Assembly (NCBI GenBank): GCA_000309945.1
Contig: CM001633.1
Coordinates: 1,832,292-1,896,291 of the forward strand
Length of the DNA stretch: 64,000 nucleotides
Direction of reading: 5' to 3'
Origin: Leptolyngbyaceae cyanobacterium JSC-12
GTDB lineage: Bacteria; Cyanobacteriota; Cyanobacteriia; Leptolyngbyales; Leptolyngbyaceae
Positions 42,247-49,678 of this stretch are shown in pieces. The notes beneath the pieces are model-generated. The model was not told where the DNA came from and ran no database searches. It saw only the letters and a list, made by a program, of their open reading frames with translations. Every line of letters begins with the position of its first letter. Position 1 is the stretch's first letter. The translations under genes were made by a program, and so were the position numbers.

Positions 42247-43830
42247 ATGAACCCTATTTCTAGCTCCGATGTTTCCTTGTACGAGTTAGTTCTCAGATCT
42301 GAAGCGCCCCCTTCTGTTTTGCAAATTAGTCCTGCGACGCTGAAGTCAATTTGCGACTCACTGGTGAATCTTTTGATTAAAGAATCTACTCCGGCAATTG
42401 TGTGGGCAAAGTTTCCACGGGGAGACGTGTGGCGAACGGAGCTAAATCAGTATGCCAGCTTAGAAGGAATCGCCCAATCGGTTTATCTCTTTGTGCAGCA
42501 GCGGGATGAAGCAGAGGAGGCAAATACCGAAGAGAAGGCGATCGTTGCTACCGCAGCTACTGCAAAAGCTCCCATTCTCACAATTCAGCTGCCACCTGAA
42601 AGCTCACTTCGACGCGAATACTTCTTAATTATCTGGTCGGCTCCGTTCAAGGGTGGAATTTTTGCCCATCGTCCTCGCTCTGTGCAAGCATTCAAACCTC
42701 CAGAGCAAACGGCTCTTTCTTTTGATTTGCTGTCTAGTTATGGGCAAACGTCTCAACTGTTGGACTCCCTCCCAGAACGTAAGCAACTGCTGCTAGCTCT
42801 CTGCACCTTTGAATCAGTCTTGATACAGCAGGTTTTGCAAGGATTAGAGCAGGCGATCGCCGCATCTGCACTCCAGGTTCGTTCTTCTTCAGACAGTGCA
42901 TCCCCAATGCACTCAGCCCTTGCCGTCAGGGAAGTTACTCAGCATTGGCAAAACTTGATAGCGGCTTGCCCTGCAACTCCAACCAGTTCCGATTTTTTAG
43001 GGCAACTTATCAGTAGCCAGATCCAGCATCAAGAAGAACTCTGGCAGCGCAATTCGCTGTACCGCAAACAGGCTGAGACCGCGGATAGTCTACGTTTGCA
43101 GAATGAAGAGTTAACCAATACGCTGCGCTTAAAGGATGAGTTTTTGAATAATGTGGGGCAGGAATTACGCACTCCACTCACAACGATTAAAACGGCTCTA
43201 TCGCTACTCAATTCACCTAATATCAAGCCTCCCCAGCGGCAACGCTACATGGATTTGATTACAAAAGAGTGCGATCGCCAGAGTTCTTTGATTACTAGCC
43301 TGCTCGATCTTGCCCATATTGAGCAGGTGGCTGAACAAGCGACCTTGCCTCCAGTACGGTTGGTGGATGTGGTTCCTGGCGTCGTTAGCACATATCAGCC
43401 TGTGGCAGAGGAAAAGGGGGTGCGGCTATCTTACACGATTCCAGAAGATCTGCCCCCCGTTGCCTGTATGACCAATTGGCTCAAACAGATTGTGATTAAT
43501 TTGTTACATAACGGCATTAAGTACACGCCTGACGGCGGCAACGTTTGGGTACGAGCAAAACAGCAGGGAGATTATGTTCAATTGGAAGTGCGAGATACTG
43601 GGATTGGCATTGCTCCTGCTGAAATCCCTAAAATCTTTGATCGCTTTTATCGGGTTCGGCAGTCGGCAGATGACTCTAGTGGAGCAGGTTTAGGACTTAC
43701 GATTGTGCAGCAACTCCTATTGCACTGTGGCGGTTCTATCTCGGTCAAGAGCAAACTTGCGGAAGGTTCCACCTTCAATGTATTATTGCCGACTTACAAA
43801 GGTCCTGGTGAGTCAGCGATGCAAGAATAA
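42247..43830 (+). CDS. DICT-domain sensor histidine kinase with a degenerate H-box (H to Q)
   Basis: 527 aa. The N-terminal part (about residues 15-200) fits the DICT sensory domain found with cyanobacterial kinases. A coiled coil (about 260-295) leads into the dimerisation domain, where the H-box reads NNVGQELRTPLTTIKTAL: the phosphoacceptor His is replaced by Gln at residue 305. The ATPase domain is complete: N-box NLLHNGIKYTPDGG, G1 VRDTGIGIAP, F-box IFDRFYRV and G2 GAGLGLTIVQQ. It may phosphorylate a partner in trans, act as a phosphatase or bind ATP only for signalling. No response regulator gene is adjacent. No membrane segment, so cytosolic. Confidence 0.85.
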   Translation: MNPISSSDVSLYELVLRSEAPPSVLQISPATLKSICDSLVNLLIKESTPAIVWAKFPRGDVWRTELNQYASLEGIAQSVYLFVQQRDEAEEANTEEKAIVATAATAKAPILTIQLPPESSLRREYFLIIWSAPFKGGIFAHRPRSVQAFKPPEQTALSFDLLSSYGQTSQLLDSLPERKQLLLALCTFESVLIQQVLQGLEQAIAASALQVRSSSDSASPMHSALAVREVTQHWQNLIAACPATPTSSDFLGQLISSQIQHQEELWQRNSLYRKQAETADSLRLQNEELTNTLRLKDEFLNNVGQELRTPLTTIKTALSLLNSPNIKPPQRQRYMDLITKECDRQSSLITSLLDLAHIEQVAEQATLPPVRLVDVVPGVVSTYQPVAEEKGVRLSYTIPEDLPPVACMTNWLKQIVINLLHNGIKYTPDGGNVWVRAKQQGDYVQLEVRDTGIGIAPAEIPKIFDRFYRVRQSADDSSGAGLGLTIVQQLLLHCGGSISVKSKLAEGSTFNVLLPTYKGPGESAMQE

Positions 43831-44155
43831 TTGAGGATTTGCGATCGCCTTGCCCGGCAAGGGTCTCATTTCTAGAGATTTGAATGCTGTTATTCTTAAA
43901 ATTTCGAAAGAAATTGCAAAATAAACGCCATTTTTGAAGAATTCAGACTATTTATCTATAGTCAGACTACTTGAACCTTGTCATTTTTGTAGTAAAAGTG
44001 GTAAGTCGAGAGGATGGCAGGTTGTTTCAATTCGCTTTTTAGTTACCTCGTACAGGTTTAAGTAACATTTCACCCTATGGAACAATAAGCTCCCATTTTT
44101 TCTCTAAACTTCTACTGCGCTACTTTCATGCATCGACAGGACTGATTCACTCCAC
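43831..44155. other. Intergenic region upstream of the cruE-like gene
   Basis: 325 bp, AT-rich. It has one HIP1 site near its left end and several T-tracts. Only frames of fewer than 20 codons are present. No convincing terminator, operator palindrome or structured RNA was seen; it presumably holds the promoter of the downstream gene. Confidence 0.4.
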
Positions 44156-46132
44156 ATGAAGCAATTGTTCGATTTGTCCCTCCAACGCCAGATTTCTCGT
44201 CGAACCTTACTGAAGCTGGCTGGTGTGAGTACGTTTGGAGGGGTTATTGGGTACACACGCTTTGCCAAACCAAAACCGAGCGTTTTTCAACAAGATACTC
44301 TTACTCTCCCGTATTACGTTAATCGTCCGCAAACCGTTGTCGTGATTGGAGGCGGGCTTGCTGGGCTAGCCTGCGCCTATGAACTGAGTCAGCGGGGTTT
44401 TCAAGTAACTTTGCTGGAGCGATCGCCCCAACTTGGAGGCAAAATTGCCAGTTGGGATATTCAGGTGAACGGAGAACCATTGCGGATGGAGCATGGGTTT
44501 CATGGCTTCTTTCCGCAGTATTACAACCTCTGGAGCCTGGTGGCGGAACTCAAAATTCAGCAAAATTTCAAATCACTTAACTACTACTCGGTAGTTTACA
44601 AAGGCGATCGCTACAAGCCAGAAATCTTTCGTCCCAATCATTCCGCATTTCCGTGGAATATTGTGGATCTAGCAATCTCTTCGACTAACCGCCTGCAATG
44701 GGGGCTTAACCTCACCAAGTATGCCCACTGGCAAGTCTTTCGCGAAATCACTGGATTTAATCCCCTTAGTAGCTATCGACGGCTCGATAACATTTCTGTC
44801 GCAGATTGGGTCAAGCAAGATTTTCCTCGCGGACTCTATGACCTGTATTTCTTGCCGTTCGCCAAATCTAGCCTGAATGCACCCGATGTGCTCAGTACTG
44901 GCGAATTGATGCAGTTCTTCCACTTCTATTTTTTCGGTAACCCGGAAGGATTGGCATTTAATGGCACCCGGCAAGATATGGGCAGAAGTCTGGTAGACCC
45001 GATCGCTGATTATGTGATGCAACGCGGCGGCAAAATTCTAACCGATGTTTCTGTGACCAATCTGAACTGGCAGGATGGCAAAATCCACTCGCTAACATAC
45101 CAGAAGGGCAGCATAGAAAGCACAGTTCCATTTTGGGTCAATGCTAATCCCGTCTTGAATGAAACGGTGCAACATGAAACTGGGAAAACCAACTGGCAAT
45201 TTTACGGGGGCGGCGATCGCGTCTTTGCCGTGAATGCCGATCAACCCGAAGCCGTTTCACTAACCTGCACCCACCAGGGTTGCACCGTTCATCCCAATGA
45301 TAAGGGCGAGTTTCATTGTCCCTGCCATGGTGCCGTATATGACCAGGAAGGACGAGTATTGCGGGGACCTGCCAAGCGAGACTTGCCCCGGTTCAAGGTC
45401 ATCGGGAAACAGAACCAACAGGTACGTCTAGCTGCAACTCAGCCCGCGATCGCCCAACCAGGAAGCACCGAAACCCTCCAGGCAGACTACTACGTAATTG
45501 CGACAGATGTTTTAGGTGTACAGCATCTATTCTCCACCATGACAGGCAACGTCAACCCCCAGTTGCAAGACCAGGTGGCGAAGCTGGCGATCGCAGACCC
45601 CTTCGCCGTCTGCCGCTTCTGGTTTGATCGCGATTTTGAATGGGAGCAAAGCTGGTTCACCTCTCTCTCTGGCTACAAACTTACAGATAGCATCACCCTC
45701 TATCACCGCATCCAGGATGATTACATCGCCTGGGCGGAAAAAACCGGCGGCAGCGTGGTAGAGCTTCATGCTTACTGCTACAAAGAAAAGGAATTTCCCA
45801 CCCAGGAAACACTACTCACTACCTTTGAACAAGAACTCTACGACATTGTGCCCAGCCTCAAAAACGCGACTCTATTACATCGGGAGTTAGTCAATCAGAA
45901 AAACTTCTCTGGTTATCCACCGGGCAGCTATCGCGATCGCCCCTCTACCGCAACAGGCACCAACCTCATCTTTGCGGGTGATTGGGTAAAAATGCCCTTC
46001 CCCTGCGGTTTGATGGAGCGCGCCGTGAGCAGTGGCTTACTCGCCAGCAACGCCATTCTGGAACAAGAAGGTTTGCAACGTCGCACCTTATTGACCGTCA
46101 AACCAAAAGGCATGTTATCGATTTTGACATAG
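44156..46132 (+). CDS. cruE: CruE-like carotene desaturase/methyltransferase with Rieske domain
   Basis: 658 aa. A twin-arginine-like N-terminus (SRRTLLKLAGVSTFGG) precedes an FAD-binding amine oxidase/phytoene desaturase fold: VVVIGGGLAGLACAYELS, LGGKIASW and the CrtU-type MEHGFHGFFPQYYNL. A Rieske [2Fe-2S] insertion lies at about 360-405: CTHQGCTV and CPCHGAVYD (Cys-His pairs). This combination fits CruE, which turns beta-ionone rings of beta-carotene into phi/chi aromatic rings. The C-terminal GDWVKMPFPCGLMERAVSSG closes the FAD site. A Rieske oxygenase gene follows, as expected for synechoxanthin synthesis. The CruE name rests on domain layout and this neighbour. Confidence 0.78.
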   Translation: MKQLFDLSLQRQISRRTLLKLAGVSTFGGVIGYTRFAKPKPSVFQQDTLTLPYYVNRPQTVVVIGGGLAGLACAYELSQRGFQVTLLERSPQLGGKIASWDIQVNGEPLRMEHGFHGFFPQYYNLWSLVAELKIQQNFKSLNYYSVVYKGDRYKPEIFRPNHSAFPWNIVDLAISSTNRLQWGLNLTKYAHWQVFREITGFNPLSSYRRLDNISVADWVKQDFPRGLYDLYFLPFAKSSLNAPDVLSTGELMQFFHFYFFGNPEGLAFNGTRQDMGRSLVDPIADYVMQRGGKILTDVSVTNLNWQDGKIHSLTYQKGSIESTVPFWVNANPVLNETVQHETGKTNWQFYGGGDRVFAVNADQPEAVSLTCTHQGCTVHPNDKGEFHCPCHGAVYDQEGRVLRGPAKRDLPRFKVIGKQNQQVRLAATQPAIAQPGSTETLQADYYVIATDVLGVQHLFSTMTGNVNPQLQDQVAKLAIADPFAVCRFWFDRDFEWEQSWFTSLSGYKLTDSITLYHRIQDDYIAWAEKTGGSVVELHAYCYKEKEFPTQETLLTTFEQELYDIVPSLKNATLLHRELVNQKNFSGYPPGSYRDRPSTATGTNLIFAGDWVKMPFPCGLMERAVSSGLLASNAILEQEGLQRRTLLTVKPKGMLSILT

Positions 46133-46242
46133 GAGAGAGTTAACCATACAGGGGCAAGGTTTTATCCCTATCCAAAAGACGAAAAGTACTGCCCTATCTA
46201 CGTTAGACTGCAATTACGCTGTTGCCACCAGGAGCAACGTTC

Positions 46243-46553
46243 ATGACACAAATCTCTACTCCTAAAACACTCTACGAGTTCTTCTCGCACACTTGCCGAA
46301 ACGCGAGTATGTTGCCGCTGCCAATGACTTTCGAGGTCGGGAAGTTACCATTCATGATCAACACGATGGACTGTGGCGATGATTCAAACAATCCCCCAGG
46401 CTCAAAAGATATTGCCCAGAAGTATTCAATGAGGGTTGGCAATCTGCACTGATACAAGTACAGGACGCTTACCCTACCATTGATTTTCCGGCTGAGTGTC
46501 TCTTCCCATTGGATATGGACACATTATTGACTGAAAAGTTTTGGGAGACCTAA
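46243..46553 (+). pseudogene. Decayed DUF29 family gene
   Basis: The 3' part, in one frame, reads FKQSPRLKRYCPEVFNEGW and then YPTIDFPAECLFPLDMDTL and ends at TAA 46551-46553, matching the C-terminus of DUF29 proteins (FPxECP followed by an Asp/Leu-rich end). It is preceded by an in-frame TGA (near 46381) and by at least one frameshift; the 5' end from ATG 46243 does not connect with it. No intact frame spans the region. Probably a remnant of a small toxin/antitoxin-like or unknown-function gene between the cruE and cruH-like genes. Confidence 0.6.
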
Positions 46554-46564
46554 AAAGTACGGCT

Positions 46565-47632
46565 ATGAACACCCCTGTTGCGGCATCTCGGTTCGATATT
46601 CGGCGGGCTGGTATTAATTTTAATTGTTGGTACGTGGTGGCGCGTGCCAGCGAGGTGACTGATAAACCGTTGGGGGTGGTGTTGTGGCATCAAGACATTG
46701 TGTTATATCGCGACAGGCAAAACCAGATCCACGCATTAGAAGATCGGTGCCCCCATCGCTTTGTGAAACTAAGTCGAGGTGCGGTAGTAGACGGTGAGTT
46801 GGAATGTGCTTATCACGGCTGGCGAATTGGCACAGAAGGGCAATGTACCTGCGTGCCTTATTTGGCAGAAAACCAAAAGCTACCCTCTAGCAAAATTCGG
46901 TCCTACCCAGTGCAGGAACTCAATGGCTTTATCTGGCTGTACCCGGGCGATCGCACGCTTTTGCAAGCACAGAACATCCAGCCCATGGGCTTGCCAGAAT
47001 GGGATCATCTCAACTATATCGGCTCCATCTCCGTAATTGATGCAAAAGCTCATTTCTCCTATCTGATTGAGAACTTGATGGATATGTACCACGGGCATCT
47101 GCATCAAAACTTGCAGGCGTGGGCTTCTGCGGAGTTAGACGCGATTGAAGAAACCGACCATCGCGTGGATGCGCACTACACCGCCCAAAGTTATTACCGC
47201 ATTGATAAAATCTGGTCAATTTCGCAGCTTTTTATTCCAGCATTACGTCGTCTACATCCTGAACCACTGGACGTGAGCTATATCTACCCTAACTGGGCAT
47301 CTCGCTTAGGCGACGACTTCAAAATCTTCTGCCTGTTTTGCCCTGTGAACGAAACCCATACCCGCGCCTACCTAGTGCATTTCACCTCACTCAACGCCTT
47401 TCATCGTTTGCACAAATTACCCATTGCTTTTCGTCGCTTTGTCAAGAATAGGCTGTTTGGAGCAGCAAACAAACTACTGGATGGGTTAGTCGCACAGGAT
47501 ATACCCATGATTGAAGATGAACAGCGTGCTTACCTGGAAAACCCCGATCGCCGTCCTCATGAACTTAACCGGGCATTAGTCAGTGTGCAACGACTAATTC
47601 GGGCGCAGGCAGAGATGGGGAATGGAACATAG
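46565..47632 (+). CDS. cruH: Rieske non-haem iron oxygenase, probable CruH
   Basis: 355 aa from ATG 46565 (MNTPVAASRFDIRRAG); a TTG at 46541 is possible. The Rieske cluster is CPHRFVKLSRG with CAYHGWRI (about residues 60-86). The catalytic domain has the mononuclear iron ligands in ENLMDMYHGHLHQ (two His) and a later Asp. The size and layout match single-component aromatic-ring hydroxylases. In Synechococcus 7002 a Rieske hydroxylase, CruH, oxidises the ring methyl of the CruE product to a carboxyl group, giving synechoxanthin. With the cruE-like gene next door, the same path is likely. No reductase partner is adjacent. Confidence 0.65.
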   Translation: MNTPVAASRFDIRRAGINFNCWYVVARASEVTDKPLGVVLWHQDIVLYRDRQNQIHALEDRCPHRFVKLSRGAVVDGELECAYHGWRIGTEGQCTCVPYLAENQKLPSSKIRSYPVQELNGFIWLYPGDRTLLQAQNIQPMGLPEWDHLNYIGSISVIDAKAHFSYLIENLMDMYHGHLHQNLQAWASAELDAIEETDHRVDAHYTAQSYYRIDKIWSISQLFIPALRRLHPEPLDVSYIYPNWASRLGDDFKIFCLFCPVNETHTRAYLVHFTSLNAFHRLHKLPIAFRRFVKNRLFGAANKLLDGLVAQDIPMIEDEQRAYLENPDRRPHELNRALVSVQRLIRAQAEMGNGT

Positions 47633-47712
47633 GAATTAACAGTAATTTTGCATAACATCTGCCAGACAACCGTATAAATCACTAGATGATCGATTTTGCG
47701 GGAGTTTTTGAG

Positions 47713-48435
47713 ATGACAGCAGTGCTTCAGGTGGGTAGCCAGCTGATTTCAGCAGAAGATATGCTACCTCTACTCCAGCGGTATCAAGTGTTGCCCCAGG
47801 TGTTACGCGGATTGTTGATTGATCAAGCGATCGCAGGACTTTCATGTACGGAAGAAGAAGAACAGCAGGCGATCGCAATTTTTGACCAGCACAATCAACT
47901 TGCCTCTGTTGAAGCACGCCAAGCTTGGCTACATCGTCATGGTATGACCCTTGCGCAGTATGCAGAACTAGCCACTCGCCCTCTACTGATTGAAAAATTT
48001 AAGCAATCAAAATGGGCACACACAGTTGAATCTTACTTTCTGAAGCGGAAGCGAGATCTGGATCAGGTTATTTATTCACTGATTCGGACAAAAGATATTG
48101 CTTTAGCGAATGAATTATATTTCCGCATTCTAGAAGGTGAGCAGGAGTTTGAAACTTTAGCAGAGCAGTATTCTCAAGGTTTGGAAGCTCGCACAGGGGG
48201 ACTTTTGGGTCCGGTTCCTGTCTATCAAATTCATCCTGCGATCGCCAAACTTTTGATGGTTAGCAAACCCGGAAAACTTTGGTCACCTTGTGTGGTAGGA
48301 GAATGGGTCGTCATCGTTCGGTTGGAAAAACTCATCCCAGCTCAGTTGGATGAAGTTATGCATCGCCGCATGGTAGACGAACTATTTGAAAGTTGGGTTC
48401 AGGAGCAAATTCAACCCCCAATATCAGAATCCTGA
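47713..48435 (+). CDS. Parvulin-like peptidyl-prolyl isomerase
   Basis: 240 aa from ATG 47713, after GGGAG; an ATG at 47686 opens the same frame. The N-terminal helical region (SurA/PrsA type, about residues 1-120) precedes a rotamase domain: IRTKDIALANELYFRILEGE, FETLAEQYSQG, GGLLGPVPVYQIHPAI and WVVIVRLEKL. No signal peptide is evident, so it is probably cytosolic. In cyanobacteria such parvulins often sit beside type I secretion genes; none is seen here. It would help folding of exported or large proteins. Confidence 0.82.
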   Translation: MTAVLQVGSQLISAEDMLPLLQRYQVLPQVLRGLLIDQAIAGLSCTEEEEQQAIAIFDQHNQLASVEARQAWLHRHGMTLAQYAELATRPLLIEKFKQSKWAHTVESYFLKRKRDLDQVIYSLIRTKDIALANELYFRILEGEQEFETLAEQYSQGLEARTGGLLGPVPVYQIHPAIAKLLMVSKPGKLWSPCVVGEWVVIVRLEKLIPAQLDEVMHRRMVDELFESWVQEQIQPPISES

Positions 48436-48635
48436 ACCTCAATTCCTCTGACTCTGCATAATTTTCTAATCAAACAAAGAACAATCTATAGCCTGATACC
48501 GTCACTGAAAGCGTGTGTTCCGTCAACTCTTTCTGATGCTTATGGCAAGTCTGCAGTCTGTATACACAATGTTTTAACGGACTCATTCAAGACTTCCGGT
48601 AATCATGGCTCCTATGGAGGTAGGAAGAGATTCCA

Positions 48636-48884
48636 ATGTCGCAGAATCAGTTGCCCAATACACAAACGACTTCGTCCCGCTGGTCAAAGCTGCTCTCATC
48701 GGGAGTTTTGATTGCTGAGGCTGCTATTGCCACCATCGTTCTCAGTGTTTTTGTATCTTCCAGCCCAAAACTGTTTACAACTCAACCTCCCATGCCTACA
48801 GTAACTGCATCGGAGAAAACCAATTCATCACAAAATCACATTGCGTTGATGCGTCTTTCCTTTGGGCTTGAATCCAAGCATTAA
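48636..48884 (+). CDS. Small single-pass membrane protein, unknown
   Basis: 82 aa. A polar N-terminus (about 20 residues) is followed by one hydrophobic helix (SGVLIAEAAIATIVLSVFVSS, given as its core VLIAEAAIATIVLSVF) and a Ser/Thr/Pro-rich tail. AGGAAG seven bases before the ATG supports translation. The protein is not recognised. A hairpin and a strong terminator lie downstream. Confidence 0.5.
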   Translation: MSQNQLPNTQTTSSRWSKLLSSGVLIAEAAIATIVLSVFVSSSPKLFTTQPPMPTVTASEKTNSSQNHIALMRLSFGLESKH

Positions 48885-49041
48885 AGCCAGCCGTCGCTGT
48901 GTGCATGAACACACTTAGCGCGAGTCTTCAGTCGAACGTGGTGAGCCAAGAAACCTAACCCAGAATCGGTGTTTGAGCAATTGGTTGTGTCCTACGCTTT
49001 CTGAGCGAAGCGCTAACCCTGGTAAGCCATCCTAATACACA

Positions 49042-49071
49042 AAAGGCTCGGATAAATCAATCCGAGCCTTT
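49042..49071. terminator. Strong bidirectional terminator hairpin
   Basis: AAAGGCTCGGAT pairs perfectly with ATCCGAGCCTTT over a 6-base loop. It lies between convergent genes and can end transcription from both sides; the T-run reads TTTCGT on the plus strand. Confidence 0.85.
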
Positions 49072-49114
49072 CGTATTTAATCCTCTTTAGCTAAAGAAAA
49101 GGAAGTCGGGCAAT

Positions 49115-49186
49115 TAAACCACTTCAATATCTTGCCCCGCAGCTTTTCTTAGAGAAAACTTGGGGTTTCTGGTTAGACATGGTTTA
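49115..49186. ncRNA. Diverged third copy (E3) of the structured repeat element
   Basis: The core CCCCGCAGCTTTTCTTAGAG-AAAACTTGGGG aligns to the E1 core (CCCGTAGTTTCTTTTAGAG), and GGTTAGACATGGTTTAG matches the right strand GTTGGATGTAGTTTAG. The outer pair TAAACCA/TGGTTTA is perfect. The hairpin is less regular than in E1 and E2, so homology is weaker. The right edge overlaps the stop codon of the RNA-binding protein gene. Confidence 0.35.
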
Positions 49187-49486
49187 GTAGCGACGTTGGG
49201 AACCACCCCGGCGATCGCCCCCTCCAAAAGAATTCCCTCTATTTTCGCGAGGTTTTGCCTTGTTAACTTTCAAGTCACGTCCCATCCACTCCGCTCCATC
49301 CAGAGCATCAATGGCTGCGTCCTCTTCAGCATCAGCACTCATTTCTACAAAGCCAAAGCCGCGCATCCGACCAGTCTCCCGATCTGTGGGAAGCTGAACC
49401 CGTTTGACTGAACCATATTCTGCAAATACAGCAGTCAAATCATCCTCTGTAACCTCATAGGACAGGTTACCTACATAAATCGACAT
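49184..49486 (-). CDS. RRM-type RNA-binding protein
   Basis: 100 aa. One RNA recognition motif (residues 1-80): RNP2 IYVGNLSY and RNP1 MRGFGFVEM with the aromatic residues that stack on bases. A short Gly/Arg-rich tail (FGGGDRRGGSQRRY) follows. These cyanobacterial proteins are often cold-induced RNA chaperones and act in the cytosol. ATG 49486 is preceded by a long AT-rich leader (about 190 bp), common in cold-regulated genes. Convergent with the small membrane protein gene. Confidence 0.93.
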   Translation of the reverse strand: MSIYVGNLSYEVTEDDLTAVFAEYGSVKRVQLPTDRETGRMRGFGFVEMSADAEEDAAIDALDGAEWMGRDLKVNKAKPRENRGNSFGGGDRRGGSQRRY

Positions 49487-49678
49487 AAAACGTCTCCAAA
49501 ATCAAAAGTGTGTGAAGAGTGAGATTTCGGAGAGGAGTCTGCCAATACAGAGCCTGAAAAACTCGTCAATACTAAAAACAAACGCTGCCACCGATCTTAC
49601 TTTCACCTATTAATCTAACACTTTGATTCAGCAATTTCTGCCACAAAAGCACCTAAATAATTAAGAAATATTAAAGCT

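Noticed and set aside
46222..46452. 76-codon plus-strand frame between the carotenoid genes
   Set aside because: The recognisable DUF29 text is in another frame and continues past its stop; treated as a pseudogene instead.
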